From the NCBI GenBank assembly GCA_902785075.1, contig CACZXN010000015.1, positions 1 to 49,721 on the forward strand: DNA of 49,721 nucleotides, given 5' to 3'. Position numbers and translations under genes: made by a program. Position 1 is the stretch's first letter. Every line of letters starts with the position of its first letter. The notes under the pieces were generated by a model. The model saw nothing but the letters and a program-made list of their open reading frames with translations. It did not search any database and was not told the DNA's origin. The DNA comes from an uncultured Bacteroidales bacterium. Its GTDB lineage: Bacteria; Bacteroidota; Bacteroidia; Bacteroidales; Bacteroidaceae. Positions 16,534 to 26,537 of this stretch are shown here, piece after piece.

Positions 16534-17235
16534 ATGTCTTGTATACTACATATCGAAACATCGACCGACACTTGTTCTGTGGCTGTAAGCCAAGACGGGG
16601 CGAACATCTTCCATGAAGAAAGATTGGAAGGGTCGCAACATGCCCAAGTAGTTGGAGGATTAGTGGATGAAGCGATTTCATTCACAGATAGCCACGCTAT
16701 TCCCTTCGATGCAGTGGCCATCAGTTCAGGGCCAGGCAGCTATACTGGATTAAGAATCGGCACCAGCATCGCCAAAGGAATCTGCTATGGGCGCAACCTA
16801 AAACTGATATCCATCCCTACCCTTGAGCTGATGTGTGTGCCTATTTTGCTAAGGGACGAAGAACTGCCCGAGGATGCTTTGCTGTGTCCAATGATTGATG
16901 CTAGAAGAATGGAAGTGTACACTGCCCTCTACACCAGAGCGCTGAATAGTGTGAAAGAGACAGAAGCAAAGGTGATTGACCCAATGGCGTTTGCCGAGGA
17001 GTTAGATAAACATCCAATATACTTCTTCGGTAATGGCTCTGACAAATGCCGAGATACGATTACGCATCCCAATGCACACTTTGTCAGCGGCATTCAACCA
17101 TTAGCAAAATGGATGGGACCATTAGCTGAGAAAAAACACGCGAACGGAGTATTTGAAGACATTGCCTACTTTGAGCCTTTTTATTTAAAAGAATTTGTTG
17201 CAAAGAAAAGTAAAGATTTATTAAATGGACTATAA
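16534..17235 (+). CDS. tsaB: tRNA threonylcarbamoyladenosine biosynthesis protein TsaB
   Basis: 233 residues, usual length. The ASKHA-fold start ILHIETSTDTCSVAVSQDG and the SSGPGSYTGLRIG motif at about residues 65-78 are diagnostic. TsaB is the inactive paralogue of TsaD that supports threonylcarbamoyl transfer to A37 of ANN-decoding tRNAs. It overlaps the DUF4290 gene by 11 bases, so translation is probably coupled. Confidence 0.95.
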   Translation: MSCILHIETSTDTCSVAVSQDGANIFHEERLEGSQHAQVVGGLVDEAISFTDSHAIPFDAVAISSGPGSYTGLRIGTSIAKGICYGRNLKLISIPTLELMCVPILLRDEELPEDALLCPMIDARRMEVYTALYTRALNSVKETEAKVIDPMAFAEELDKHPIYFFGNGSDKCRDTITHPNAHFVSGIQPLAKWMGPLAEKKHANGVFEDIAYFEPFYLKEFVAKKSKDLLNGL

Positions 17236-17830
17236 TACACAAAGAGAAAAACTGAGACTGCCCGAATATGGCCGTTGCATTCAAGAAATGGTGAATTACG
17301 CAGTTGCGCTCGAAGACAAAAACGAACGCCAACGTTGCGCTTTTACAATTATCGACCTGATGGCGAATATGCAAACATTTACGGGCAATGCCGATGACTT
17401 CTACCAAAAACTATGGAACCATCTGGCTTTCATCTCAGACTACCAGCTCGACATCGATTATCCCGTAGAAATTCAACACATCAACGAGCAAGAAAAGCAG
17501 CGAGACAGAATACCCTATCCGCAAAAAAAGATTGCACGTCGTCACTATGGCTTAATCATTGAACAGCTGACAAAGAAACTGACAGAAATGGAACCTGGCA
17601 AAGAGCGTGACGAACTCACCTTACTCGTTGCCAACCAAATGAAGCGTGCGCTGGCCAACTGGAACAGCAATGCATTAGATGACGAGAAGATTTTGAGCGA
17701 CTTGGCCGAATACACAGACAAGAAAATCTCGCTCATGCCTTCAGAAATCACACTGATGACTAACAAGGAAGCTCTCGCAAGTGTTATGAATACCAACACT
17801 AACGGAGGCAAAAAGAAGAAAAAGAAGTAA
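17225..17830 (+). CDS. DUF4290 family protein
   Basis: 201 residues, soluble and helical, with no signal peptide. It opens DYNTQREKLRLPEYGRCIQ, the conserved start of DUF4290 proteins, which are restricted to Bacteroidetes and regularly sit directly before murA. The biochemical role is unknown. The C terminus is a run of lysines (GGKKKKKK), encoded by an A-rich stretch that ends at the murA start, so this DNA may also serve as the murA translation-initiation region. Confidence 0.9.
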   Translation: MDYNTQREKLRLPEYGRCIQEMVNYAVALEDKNERQRCAFTIIDLMANMQTFTGNADDFYQKLWNHLAFISDYQLDIDYPVEIQHINEQEKQRDRIPYPQKKIARRHYGLIIEQLTKKLTEMEPGKERDELTLLVANQMKRALANWNSNALDDEKILSDLAEYTDKKISLMPSEITLMTNKEALASVMNTNTNGGKKKKKK

Positions 17831-19138
17831 ATGGCTACATTCGTCATAGAAGGAGGACACTCGTTGAAAGGAGAGATAACGCCCCAAGGAGCCAAAAACG
17901 AAGCTCTTGAGGTGATTTGTGCAACCCTGCTAACCAACGAGCCTGTTACCATCAAGAACCTCCCGAATATACTTGATGTCAACAATCTCATCAACCTAAT
18001 GGAGAAGATGGGAGTAGGTGTACGTTGTTTAGGTAAACACACATGGACATTCCAAGCCAAAGAGCTTAACATGGGCTATCTGCAAAGCGATGAATTTGTC
18101 GACTTGTGTGCTTCCTTACGAGGCTCCATCCTGCTTCTTGGTCCGTTACTCGGTAGGTTTCACAAAGCATCGGTGGCAAAGCCTGGCGGCGACAAGATTG
18201 GCCGACGCCGACTTGACACTCACTTCTTAGGAATCAGCGAACTCGGTGCGGATTTCTCCTATAACGAGAAAAGAGGCATCTACGAAATCACAGCCAACAA
18301 GTTGACAGGGAAATACATGCTGTTGGATGAAGCGTCTGTGACAGGTACTGCCAACACCATCATGACAGCTGTACTAGCAGAAGGTACCACACAAATCTAC
18401 AATGCTGCGTGTGAGCCTTACATTCAACAACTCTGTAAGATGCTCAACAGGATGGGCGCTAAAATTAGCGGCATAGCGTCTAACCTGCTCACCATTGAAG
18501 GTGTAAAAGAGTTACACGGTACAGAACACACCGTACTGCCCGACATGATTGAAGTAGGTTCATTTATCGGTTTGGCAGCCATGACAAAAAGCGACATCAC
18601 CATCAAGGACGTGTCATACGAGAACTTAGGTATCATCCCTGACGTCTTCACAAAGCTCGGTATCACGGTTGAACGCAAAGGCGACGACATTCATATACCA
18701 CATCATGAGCACTACGAAGTAGGTAGCTTTATTGACGGAAGTATCATGTCATTCTCCGATGCCCCTTGGCCAGGCTTGACTCCCGACCTTCTCAGTGTGC
18801 TACTTGTAGTAGCCACTCAGGCAAAAGGATCAGTACTCATACACCAAAAGATGTTTGAGAGCCGCCTTTTCTTCGTTGACAAACTTATCGACATGGGTGC
18901 ACAAATCATCCTTTGCGACCCCCATCGCGCAGTTGTCGTAGGACATGATCACCGCTTCAAGCTTAAAGGAGCACGCATGTCATCGCCCGATATACGTGCA
19001 GGTATAGCGATGCTGATTGCTGCTATGAGTGCAGACGGAACTAGTCGGATTAGTAACATAGAACAGATCGACCGAGGCTACGAAAACATCGAAGGACGAT
19101 TGAATGCACTTGGTGCAAAAATCAGAAGAGCTGATTAA
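17831..19138 (+). CDS. murA: UDP-N-acetylglucosamine 1-carboxyvinyltransferase with Asp at the Cys position
   Basis: 435 residues, full length. MurA transfers enolpyruvate from PEP to UDP-GlcNAc in the first committed step of peptidoglycan synthesis. Lys22-Asn23 in PQGAKNEAL are the conserved PEP/UDP-GlcNAc contacts. In the catalytic loop the usual PGGC reads PGGD (AKPGGDKIGRRR), so Asp121 (codon GAC at 18191-18193) replaces the Cys that fosfomycin alkylates. Asp at this site is known from Mycobacterium tuberculosis, Chlamydia and Borrelia and keeps activity while giving fosfomycin insensitivity. The start directly follows the DUF4290 stop. Confidence 0.97.
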   Translation: MATFVIEGGHSLKGEITPQGAKNEALEVICATLLTNEPVTIKNLPNILDVNNLINLMEKMGVGVRCLGKHTWTFQAKELNMGYLQSDEFVDLCASLRGSILLLGPLLGRFHKASVAKPGGDKIGRRRLDTHFLGISELGADFSYNEKRGIYEITANKLTGKYMLLDEASVTGTANTIMTAVLAEGTTQIYNAACEPYIQQLCKMLNRMGAKISGIASNLLTIEGVKELHGTEHTVLPDMIEVGSFIGLAAMTKSDITIKDVSYENLGIIPDVFTKLGITVERKGDDIHIPHHEHYEVGSFIDGSIMSFSDAPWPGLTPDLLSVLLVVATQAKGSVLIHQKMFESRLFFVDKLIDMGAQIILCDPHRAVVVGHDHRFKLKGARMSSPDIRAGIAMLIAAMSADGTSRISNIEQIDRGYENIEGRLNALGAKIRRAD

Positions 19139-19152
19139 CATAACTGGTAATA

Positions 19153-19671
19153 ATGATAAGGAAAGAAGATACATATCCGATTGGTCGAATCACCAAAGCC
19201 CACGGGCTTCGTGGTGAAGTTGTTTTCGACTTTGAGGACGACATCTTTGACAGGGTTGAGTGTCCCTACCTCATTTGTGAGGTTGAAGGCATCTTGGTTC
19301 CTTTCTTTATTAAAGAGTACCGATTTAAAAACGACACTTCGGCATTGGTGAAGTTCGAAGACATAGATTCAGTAGAACAGGCGCAAAAACTGCTGGGTAG
19401 CAATGTATTCTTTGAAAATAAATTTATTGCCAGCGGAAATGAGGAAGAAGTGTCGCTCAACTATTTCATTGGGTTCGTGATTGCAGATACCGATGGGAAA
19501 CAAATAGGAACCATCATTGGCGTTGACGACATGACAGAGAATTGGCTCTTTGAGGTACAAACCCCTTCATCAGTCGTTTTGATCCCTGCCCATGAAGACC
19601 TCATTACAGATATCAACCATAAAAACAAAACTATACAAATGAACCTGCCAACAGGTTTATTAAATTTATGA
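19153..19671 (+). CDS. rimM: 16S rRNA processing protein RimM
   Basis: 172 residues. The N-terminal RimM domain begins TYPIGRITKAHGLRGEV, and the C-terminal PRC-barrel half includes DNWLFEVQTPSSVVLIPAHEDLI-type sequence (ENWLFEVQ, VLIPAHEDLI). RimM assists maturation of the 30S head with ribosomal protein S19. It lies in the cluster with dxr, whose ATG overlaps its stop by four bases. Confidence 0.95.
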   Translation: MIRKEDTYPIGRITKAHGLRGEVVFDFEDDIFDRVECPYLICEVEGILVPFFIKEYRFKNDTSALVKFEDIDSVEQAQKLLGSNVFFENKFIASGNEEEVSLNYFIGFVIADTDGKQIGTIIGVDDMTENWLFEVQTPSSVVLIPAHEDLITDINHKNKTIQMNLPTGLLNL

Positions 19672-20816
19672 ACGAAAAGAAAAAAATAGCAATATTAGGA
19701 TCAACAGGTTCTATTGGCACGCAAGCGTTAGAGGTGATTGAAGAACAGAGTCACCTGTATGAAGCATACGTACTGACAGCCAACAACAGCGTAGACTTGT
19801 TGATTGAGCAAGCACGCAAATACACCCCAGCGGCTGTGGTCATTGCAAATGAGACCCACTATCAGAAAGTAAAGGAAGCATTGAATGACTTGCCCATCAA
19901 AGTGTATGCAGGTGCAGAAGCGCTATGCCAAGTAGTACAAGATGAGAACGTAGATATCGTTTTAGCATCAATGGTTGGATTCGCAGGACTTCGTCCTACC
20001 ATAAGTGCCATCAAGGCAGGAAAGATGATAGCCCTTGCAAACAAAGAGACTTTGGTCGTTGCTGGAGAACTCATTAATCGGTTAATTACTGAGAACAAGG
20101 TGCCTTTGCTTCCTGTTGACAGCGAACATTCTGCTATATTCCAATGTATCGAGCCAGGAAATCGCATTGAGAAAATACTACTGACCTGTAGTGGTGGCCC
20201 CTTCAGAAAGATGTCCACCGAGGAGTTGAACAACGTAACAAAAGCACATGCATTAGCACATCCCACCTGGAACATGGGGGCCAAAATAACCATTGACTCA
20301 GCAACACTGATGAACAAAGGATTCGAAGTAATTGAAGCGAAATGGCTATTTGGAGTTAATCCAAACCAAATACAGGTGGTGATCCATCCACAGTCAGTCA
20401 TCCATTCAATGGTACAATTTGAGGATGGTGCAGTAAAAGCACAACTTGGAGTCCCCGATATGAGACTACCGATTCAATATGCCTTCAGCTATCCAAAACG
20501 TCTGAAAGCATCATTTGACCGAGTAGACTTCTTCAAGATGAAAGACCTGACATTTGAGCAACCGGATGTGAATCGTTTCCATTGTCTTGCCCTTGCATAC
20601 GAAGCATTGGACAAAGGAGGAAACATGCCATGTATCGTGAATGCAGCAAACGAAATAGCCAACCGTGCCTTCATCGAAGACAAGATATCATTCCACAAAA
20701 TTAGCGAAATCATCGAACAGTCAATGAATCATATCGCATTCTCAAAAGACTCTTCACTCGACACATATTTATTAACAGATAAAGAAACGCGAGCATACGC
20801 ACAAACCCTATTGTAA
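19668..20816 (+). CDS. dxr: 1-deoxy-D-xylulose 5-phosphate reductoisomerase
   Basis: 382 residues. NADPH-binding ILGSTGSIGTQALEVI at the N terminus, ANKETLVVAGE, the metal-binding VDSEHSAIFQC, SGGPFR, and the NMGAKITIDSATLMNKG segment are all intact. It makes 2-C-methyl-D-erythritol 4-phosphate, the committed step of the non-mevalonate isoprenoid pathway; ispF at 27741 is a later step. Start overlaps rimM by ATGA. Confidence 0.97.
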   Translation: MNEKKKIAILGSTGSIGTQALEVIEEQSHLYEAYVLTANNSVDLLIEQARKYTPAAVVIANETHYQKVKEALNDLPIKVYAGAEALCQVVQDENVDIVLASMVGFAGLRPTISAIKAGKMIALANKETLVVAGELINRLITENKVPLLPVDSEHSAIFQCIEPGNRIEKILLTCSGGPFRKMSTEELNNVTKAHALAHPTWNMGAKITIDSATLMNKGFEVIEAKWLFGVNPNQIQVVIHPQSVIHSMVQFEDGAVKAQLGVPDMRLPIQYAFSYPKRLKASFDRVDFFKMKDLTFEQPDVNRFHCLALAYEALDKGGNMPCIVNAANEIANRAFIEDKISFHKISEIIEQSMNHIAFSKDSSLDTYLLTDKETRAYAQTLL

Positions 20817-20822
20817 ACACCC

Positions 20823-22364
20823 ATGGATATAGTATTAATCAAAATAGCACAAGTAGTAGCAGCATTTAGCTTGCTAATCGTATTACATGAAGGAGGTCAC
20901 TTCCTTTTTGCAAAACTATTTAAGATACGCGTTGAGAAGTTCTATCTCTTCTTTGACTTTCCAATCATGACACCACGTCCTCAGTTTGCCTTCTTAACTT
21001 ATAGAAAGGGAAAAGTTTCGCTCTTGAAATACACAAAAATCACATCGGTAAAAACAGAATCTTCCAATCAGCCCGATTATAAAGTAAGTGCCTTTTCGGT
21101 TGTGAACTTTGATAAAGGAAAAGTTACATTTTGCAAGTGGGAACATGGTCTTGAACAAATTGCAGAGGAAGAAAGCAAGCAGCCCACTTATGCTACAGAA
21201 TACGGAATTGGATGGCTGCCATTGGGCGGCTATGTCAACATCTCTGGTATGATTGATGAATCAAAGCAGCAACTATCGGTCGAACCTAAACCTTGGGAAT
21301 TCCGCACAAAACCAGCATGGCAACGTCTGTTAGTGATGCTTGGAGGTATCATCGTAAACTTTATCACTGCGTTTGTGATTTATATGGCAGTTCTCTTTAC
21401 ATGGGGAGAAAGCTATGTAAAACCTACTGATATCACTAACGGTATGAAGTTCAGTGCTGCAGCAAAAGCAGACGGATTTATGGACGGAGATGTTATAGTC
21501 AAGACAGATGGAGAAGAAGTAAAGACTTGGAGTATCAATGTACTTCGTGACATCTCCAACTCGAAAGAAGTAACTGTGCTTCGAAAAGGACAAGAGGTTG
21601 CCATTAAGATGCCTGAGGATATGAATATGCTTGAAATGGCACAAAGTAATCCGCCTTATATGGACATTCTCATTCCTTTCAATATTGACAGCATTATACA
21701 AGACTCACCAGCAGAAACCGCAGGCCTGAAAGTCGGAGACATTATTACAGAACTGAATGGCGAGAAGTTGAATGACTTCAATGACCTCGTCTATCAATTA
21801 GCTGCCATGAAAGGTTCACTCACAGAGAATTCTACTGCTGCTGATAGTTTGAAAATGCGTAGTGTGACCTTTGTAGTTAACAATCAAGACACTCTGAAAG
21901 CAGTTTTGACCCCCGATTTCACTTTAGGATTCTCTAACCCTGCACCAAAATACAACATAACGACCCAAGAATATGGGCTATTAGAATGTATTCCAGCAGG
22001 ATTCTCGTCAGGATGGGAAAAGCTCTGCAATTACGTAAACGACCTGAAATATCTATTCTCTGCACAAGGAGCCAAAAGCGTTTCAGGTGTAATCGGTATT
22101 ACAAACATCTTCCCAGAAACATGGGATTGGCAGAAGTTCTGGTTGCTTACCGCATTGCTTTCCATCGCATTGGGAGTAATGAATGTCCTACCGATTCCAG
22201 CTCTTGATGGTGGACATGCAATTTTCGCCATCTATGAAATCGTAACTCGTCGAAAACCAAGTGACAAAGTGTTGGAAAAAGCACAATATGTAGGTTTTGC
22301 CATTCTCATTGGCTTACTGATTCTTGCCACATGGAATGATATCACAAGACTATTGGGATTATAA
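20823..22364 (+). CDS. rseP: RIP metalloprotease RseP (site-2 protease)
   Basis: 513 residues, longer than the roughly 450 of E. coli. The zinc motif HEGGH is at residues 22-26 in the first transmembrane helix, and the third ligand lies in VLPIPALDGGH near residue 460. PDZ-like regions occupy the middle (GDVIVKTDGEEVKTW; AETAGLKVGDIITELNGEKL). The extra length lies between the first helix and the GGYV motif (about residues 45-125), as in other Bacteroidetes. It cleaves membrane proteins such as anti-sigma factors and remnant signal peptides, so the anti-sigma candidate at 14588 is a possible substrate. Confidence 0.93.
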   Translation: MDIVLIKIAQVVAAFSLLIVLHEGGHFLFAKLFKIRVEKFYLFFDFPIMTPRPQFAFLTYRKGKVSLLKYTKITSVKTESSNQPDYKVSAFSVVNFDKGKVTFCKWEHGLEQIAEEESKQPTYATEYGIGWLPLGGYVNISGMIDESKQQLSVEPKPWEFRTKPAWQRLLVMLGGIIVNFITAFVIYMAVLFTWGESYVKPTDITNGMKFSAAAKADGFMDGDVIVKTDGEEVKTWSINVLRDISNSKEVTVLRKGQEVAIKMPEDMNMLEMAQSNPPYMDILIPFNIDSIIQDSPAETAGLKVGDIITELNGEKLNDFNDLVYQLAAMKGSLTENSTAADSLKMRSVTFVVNNQDTLKAVLTPDFTLGFSNPAPKYNITTQEYGLLECIPAGFSSGWEKLCNYVNDLKYLFSAQGAKSVSGVIGITNIFPETWDWQKFWLLTALLSIALGVMNVLPIPALDGGHAIFAIYEIVTRRKPSDKVLEKAQYVGFAILIGLLILATWNDITRLLGL

Positions 22365-22380
22365 ACTATTCGAACTCGAC

Positions 22381-22995
22381 ATGAAGATACTTGCAGTGGG
22401 CATGAATTATGCCGAACACAATAAAGAACTGAATCACACGTTATTATTACAGGATCCTGTGATTTTCTCAAAACCAGATTCTGCATTACTGAGTAAAGGA
22501 AAGCCTTTCTTCATTCCCAGTTTTGCGAAGCGATTTGATCACGAAATAGAAATTGTGGTAAAAATCAAACATCTTGGAAAGAATATCTCAGAACGATTCG
22601 CTCATCGCTATTATGACGAGGTGACCATCGGTATTGATTTTACGGCCCGCGACCTGCAAGAACAACTAACTTCCAAAGGGCTACCATGGGAGTTATGTAA
22701 GGGATTCGACAACTCTGCAGTTATTGGAAAGTTTGTCAGTAAAGACACGCTCCCTCCTATCCAAGAATTACATTTCAATCTTGACATCGACGGGCAAACC
22801 AAACAAATCGGCTATTCTGGTAATATGATTCACTCGATTGACAAGATTATTGCATTTGCCAGCCACTTCTTCACACTGAAAACAGGCGACCTAATCTTTA
22901 CAGGTACACCATCGGGAATTGGTCCTGTACATGAAGGTCAGCATCTGGAAGGCTTTCTTGAAGGTAACAAATTATTAGATTTCAATGTAAAATGA
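22381..22995 (+). CDS. Fumarylacetoacetase-fold (FAH) family enzyme
   Basis: 204 residues. The FAH C-terminal catalytic fold shows ILAVGMNYAEHNKE, the metal ligands in HEIEIVVKI (E-x-E) and the Asp in TIGIDFTARDLQ, then TGTPSGIGP near the end. Family members hydrolyse or decarboxylate oxo-acids such as acylpyruvates and oxaloacetate; the substrate here is not clear. The ATG at 22381 is preferred over an upstream frame beginning inside rseP because the conserved fold starts there. Its stop overlaps the ATG of porU. Confidence 0.9.
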   Translation: MKILAVGMNYAEHNKELNHTLLLQDPVIFSKPDSALLSKGKPFFIPSFAKRFDHEIEIVVKIKHLGKNISERFAHRYYDEVTIGIDFTARDLQEQLTSKGLPWELCKGFDNSAVIGKFVSKDTLPPIQELHFNLDIDGQTKQIGYSGNMIHSIDKIIAFASHFFTLKTGDLIFTGTPSGIGPVHEGQHLEGFLEGNKLLDFNVK

Positions 22996-25900
22996 CAACT
23001 ATGATAAAACGAATAATAACAATCATCTGTGTGTTTGCCTTAGCAGTACAGGCATTTTCACAAGGCAATGCAAACAGCAGATATGCAGCACATTCTGTAC
23101 TTGCATCAGGGAAATGGGTTAAGATTCGTGTTAAAAACGAAGGGGTATATGCTATCACCAAAAGCAAACTGCAACAGATGGGATTTAGCACCCCAGACAA
23201 AGTAAGCCTGTACGGCTATAACCTTCCTCTCCTTCCTGAAACATATATCGAGAATCTTAATGATGACTTGACAGAGATTCCTGTGTGGCGACGCGATGAT
23301 GGATCATTGCTATTCTATTCTCCCGGAACAATTAAATGGCAACGGAAACAAGGTTCGTCAACTGTTTTCACACGTCTAAACAACCCATATTCCTCATACA
23401 TTTACTTCTTCGTAACAGAGAAATCTGATGGACAACCAACGAAGATGGAGAAGAAGGATATCACTCTGCAAAACTCTCCAGAAGAGACAAACACATTCCC
23501 TGAGCATGTTATCATAGAGAAAGACGAAATCAGCCTTCTCAATTCAGGACGGACATTCTTTGGTAGCGAAAACTACCAAAACGGCAACAAAAAAAGCTAT
23601 ACACTACCAACAAAGGGGATTGCTGCTCCTTCCGTTAATCTTAATGTGCAGTTTGTTAGTACTAACGGCTCCAAACTGAACATCAAAGCTGATAGCACTG
23701 AATTTTCAACGATATCTATTAGGAATCTTGCAGAATACGAATTTGGAGTTCTTGTCAACCGCTCGTACACTTTCAATAAAAGCCTAACAGAGTCTGCTAC
23801 GATTACACTTACCCATACACGTGAGACTGGTATATCAGGATATTTAGATTACATCATTGCTTGTTATACCCGCAAATTGGATCTCTCAGGTAGCAATTAT
23901 CTAGCTTTCCGTTCGCAAGACAATTCAACCTCCAAAAAGTATGCTATTAGCGGTGCAAACGAGTACACACGAGTTTGGTGTGTATCGACTCCAAAGCTTA
24001 CTCACGAAATAGGAGGAACATTAGAGAATGGCAAGTATATCGTAAATACAGATCAAGATTCTCCAAAAAACGAATATGTTGCGGTTAATACAAATGCAAC
24101 TTTCCCCGAACCTGAAATCATTGGCAGCATAAAGAATCAAGACCTACATGCCCTTAGCAATATCGACCTTGTGTTAATCGTTCCAGCAAGTAACAAATTA
24201 ACTGCTCAGGCACAACGTCTTGCAGATGCACATACCAAATATGATAGTATTAGATGTGTTGTAGTTAGAGCAGATGAAATCTACAACGAATTCTCATCTG
24301 GAACTCCAGATGCTACTGCTTATCGACGTTTCATGAAGATGCTATACGACAAAGCAGAAAATCCTAATGACCGCCCCAAGAACCTCTGCCTTTTTGGTGA
24401 AGGAGTATGGGATAACAGAATGATAACAACGACCATGAGCAAGAATAATCCAGACGATTATCTTCTTTGCTACGAGTCGGAAAACTCGTTACATCATACT
24501 GACAGTTATGTTTTGGAAGAGTACTATACCTTATTGGCTGATGGCAAAGGTATTAAACCACTCAAAGACAAACCCGATTGTGGTGTAGGACGCATCCCCG
24601 TTACTACAGCAAACGAGGCTCGCAGTGTCGTTGATAAACTAATTGGGTATATCAATAACTCATATGCAGGTTCATGGAAAAACACTATTTGTTTCATGGC
24701 TGATGACGGGAACGCCAACACACACATGAAAGATGCTGATAGTGTAGCTAGACAAGTTGAAATACTATATCCAGATTACCGTCTGAGAAAAATATATTGG
24801 GATGCATATAACAGAGAAGAAAGCGGCGCAGGACATTCCTATCCAGATGCATACAAAGACATCTTGAACCAAATGGAAGAAGGTGCACTTATCATGAACT
24901 ACACAGGTCATGGATCGGCCAGAACCCTATCACACGAGCAAGTGTTAAAGCGTGCAGACTTTGAGGAATGGAGTTTTCCATATCTTCCTCTTTGGTTTAT
25001 TGCCGCATGCGACATCACCCCATTTGATATGAATATAGAAAATATCGCAAAGTCAGCATTAGTGAATAATAAAGGGGCAGCTGTTGGTATGGTAACAACA
25101 ACTAGAACGGTTTATGCAGCACAGAACAACAAAATAAACCTTGCCTTTATGAAACATGTCCTATCTCGCAACGAAGCTGGCAGACAATACACACTTGGCG
25201 AAGCACTTGCACAATCAAAATGTGATCTTATTGGAAAAGGGGCCATGTCACATCGCGACTCACTTAACAAGGTTCATTATGTGTTGATTGGTGATCCCGC
25301 AATATCATTACCCGTTCCAACATACAAGATACAGGTTGACAAAATCAATAATGTCAGTGTAAATGAGAATCACATAGAAACTATTAGCGCCGGCTCAATT
25401 GTTTCCGTTCAAGGTCATGTCGTTGATGAAGATGGTAAGGATGCTCCCGGGTTTAATGGACTCATCTCCCCAACAGTCTTTGATAACCTTGAATTAGTTA
25501 CTTGCAACAACAACGCTGGTGAAGATGTGACACCGTTCCAATTCTACGCCCGTACACGTACGCTGTTTGCTGGTAGCGATTCTATCAAAAACGGTCGATT
25601 CGATTTTACATTCCCCGTACCTCTTGACATCAACTACTCGGACGAAAATGGTTTGATGTGTCTTTATGCTATCAACTCCGACAAATCTATTGAAGCAAAT
25701 GGAGCATTTCATGAATTTGCTGTCGGTGGAACAGATAAGAATATCTCAAAGAACAAACAAGGCCCGGTATTGGTCGCATCCTTGAATGGGGAGAAGTTCT
25801 CGAATTCATCAGCTACTGACTCCATAATCAGTAATGTATTACAAACCTCTTCCGTACTGATGCACGAAACCCCTTATTTCATTGGAGTAATCCAAGATGA

Positions 25901-26456
25901 AAATGGAATTAATACTACTGGCAGTGGTATCGGACATGAGATTACAGTTATCGTAGACAACGACCCTAACATGACATTCGATTTAAATCGCACGTTCAAA
26001 TATGTAACAGGCACATGGACCACCGGATCTGTATATTGTTCGTTGCCAGAATTGTCAACAGGAAAGCATACTTTGTTATTCAGAGCGTGGGATATATTGA
26101 ATAATCCATCAACGCTTGAGGTTGAGTTTGATGTCTTTAAAGGTCTTAAACCAAATGTTCTCAGCTTACAGATTAAGGGACCTGTTCGTAACAACGAGTT
26201 AACCTTAATCATAGAAAATGACCGTCCTAACTCTACCCTGAATATCGACGTAAGAATATATGACATGGCAGGTAGAGAAGTCTGGAATGGAAAAGAAACT
26301 GGTGTCAGCGAATCCAGCTATTACACATATACATGTAACCTAAATGGAGCAAACGGACATCTTCAGCCTGGAGTGTATATCTGTAAAGCGAGCATTTCAA
26401 CAGGTAATGGCGCTCAGGCTTCAGATTCAAAAAAGTTTATGGTCGTCGCACAATAA
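22992..26456 (+). CDS. porU: Type IX secretion system sortase PorU
   Basis: 1154 residues, close to the usual length. Signal peptide at the N terminus (ending AFSQ near residue 24). The gingipain-like C25 peptidase core shows the catalytic His640 in NYTGHGSA and Cys673 in IAACDITPFD. The C-terminal region (VRIYDMAGREVWNGKE ... LQPGVYICKASI) is a CTD-like beta sandwich. PorU cleaves the sorting domain from T9SS cargo and links it to the surface glycolipid. It overlaps the FAH gene by four bases; a second Met three codons in is also possible. Confidence 0.95.
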   Translation: MTTMIKRIITIICVFALAVQAFSQGNANSRYAAHSVLASGKWVKIRVKNEGVYAITKSKLQQMGFSTPDKVSLYGYNLPLLPETYIENLNDDLTEIPVWRRDDGSLLFYSPGTIKWQRKQGSSTVFTRLNNPYSSYIYFFVTEKSDGQPTKMEKKDITLQNSPEETNTFPEHVIIEKDEISLLNSGRTFFGSENYQNGNKKSYTLPTKGIAAPSVNLNVQFVSTNGSKLNIKADSTEFSTISIRNLAEYEFGVLVNRSYTFNKSLTESATITLTHTRETGISGYLDYIIACYTRKLDLSGSNYLAFRSQDNSTSKKYAISGANEYTRVWCVSTPKLTHEIGGTLENGKYIVNTDQDSPKNEYVAVNTNATFPEPEIIGSIKNQDLHALSNIDLVLIVPASNKLTAQAQRLADAHTKYDSIRCVVVRADEIYNEFSSGTPDATAYRRFMKMLYDKAENPNDRPKNLCLFGEGVWDNRMITTTMSKNNPDDYLLCYESENSLHHTDSYVLEEYYTLLADGKGIKPLKDKPDCGVGRIPVTTANEARSVVDKLIGYINNSYAGSWKNTICFMADDGNANTHMKDADSVARQVEILYPDYRLRKIYWDAYNREESGAGHSYPDAYKDILNQMEEGALIMNYTGHGSARTLSHEQVLKRADFEEWSFPYLPLWFIAACDITPFDMNIENIAKSALVNNKGAAVGMVTTTRTVYAAQNNKINLAFMKHVLSRNEAGRQYTLGEALAQSKCDLIGKGAMSHRDSLNKVHYVLIGDPAISLPVPTYKIQVDKINNVSVNENHIETISAGSIVSVQGHVVDEDGKDAPGFNGLISPTVFDNLELVTCNNNAGEDVTPFQFYARTRTLFAGSDSIKNGRFDFTFPVPLDINYSDENGLMCLYAINSDKSIEANGAFHEFAVGGTDKNISKNKQGPVLVASLNGEKFSNSSATDSIISNVLQTSSVLMHETPYFIGVIQDENGINTTGSGIGHEITVIVDNDPNMTFDLNRTFKYVTGTWTTGSVYCSLPELSTGKHTLLFRAWDILNNPSTLEVEFDVFKGLKPNVLSLQIKGPVRNNELTLIIENDRPNSTLNIDVRIYDMAGREVWNGKETGVSESSYYTYTCNLNGANGHLQPGVYICKASISTGNGAQASDSKKFMVVAQ

Positions 26457-26537
26457 AAACAGACTATTTGAGTTATTATATATAATAGGTGTAGCTAAAC
26501 TCATCACGAAATAGCTAGAACAGAAAAAAACGAATAT

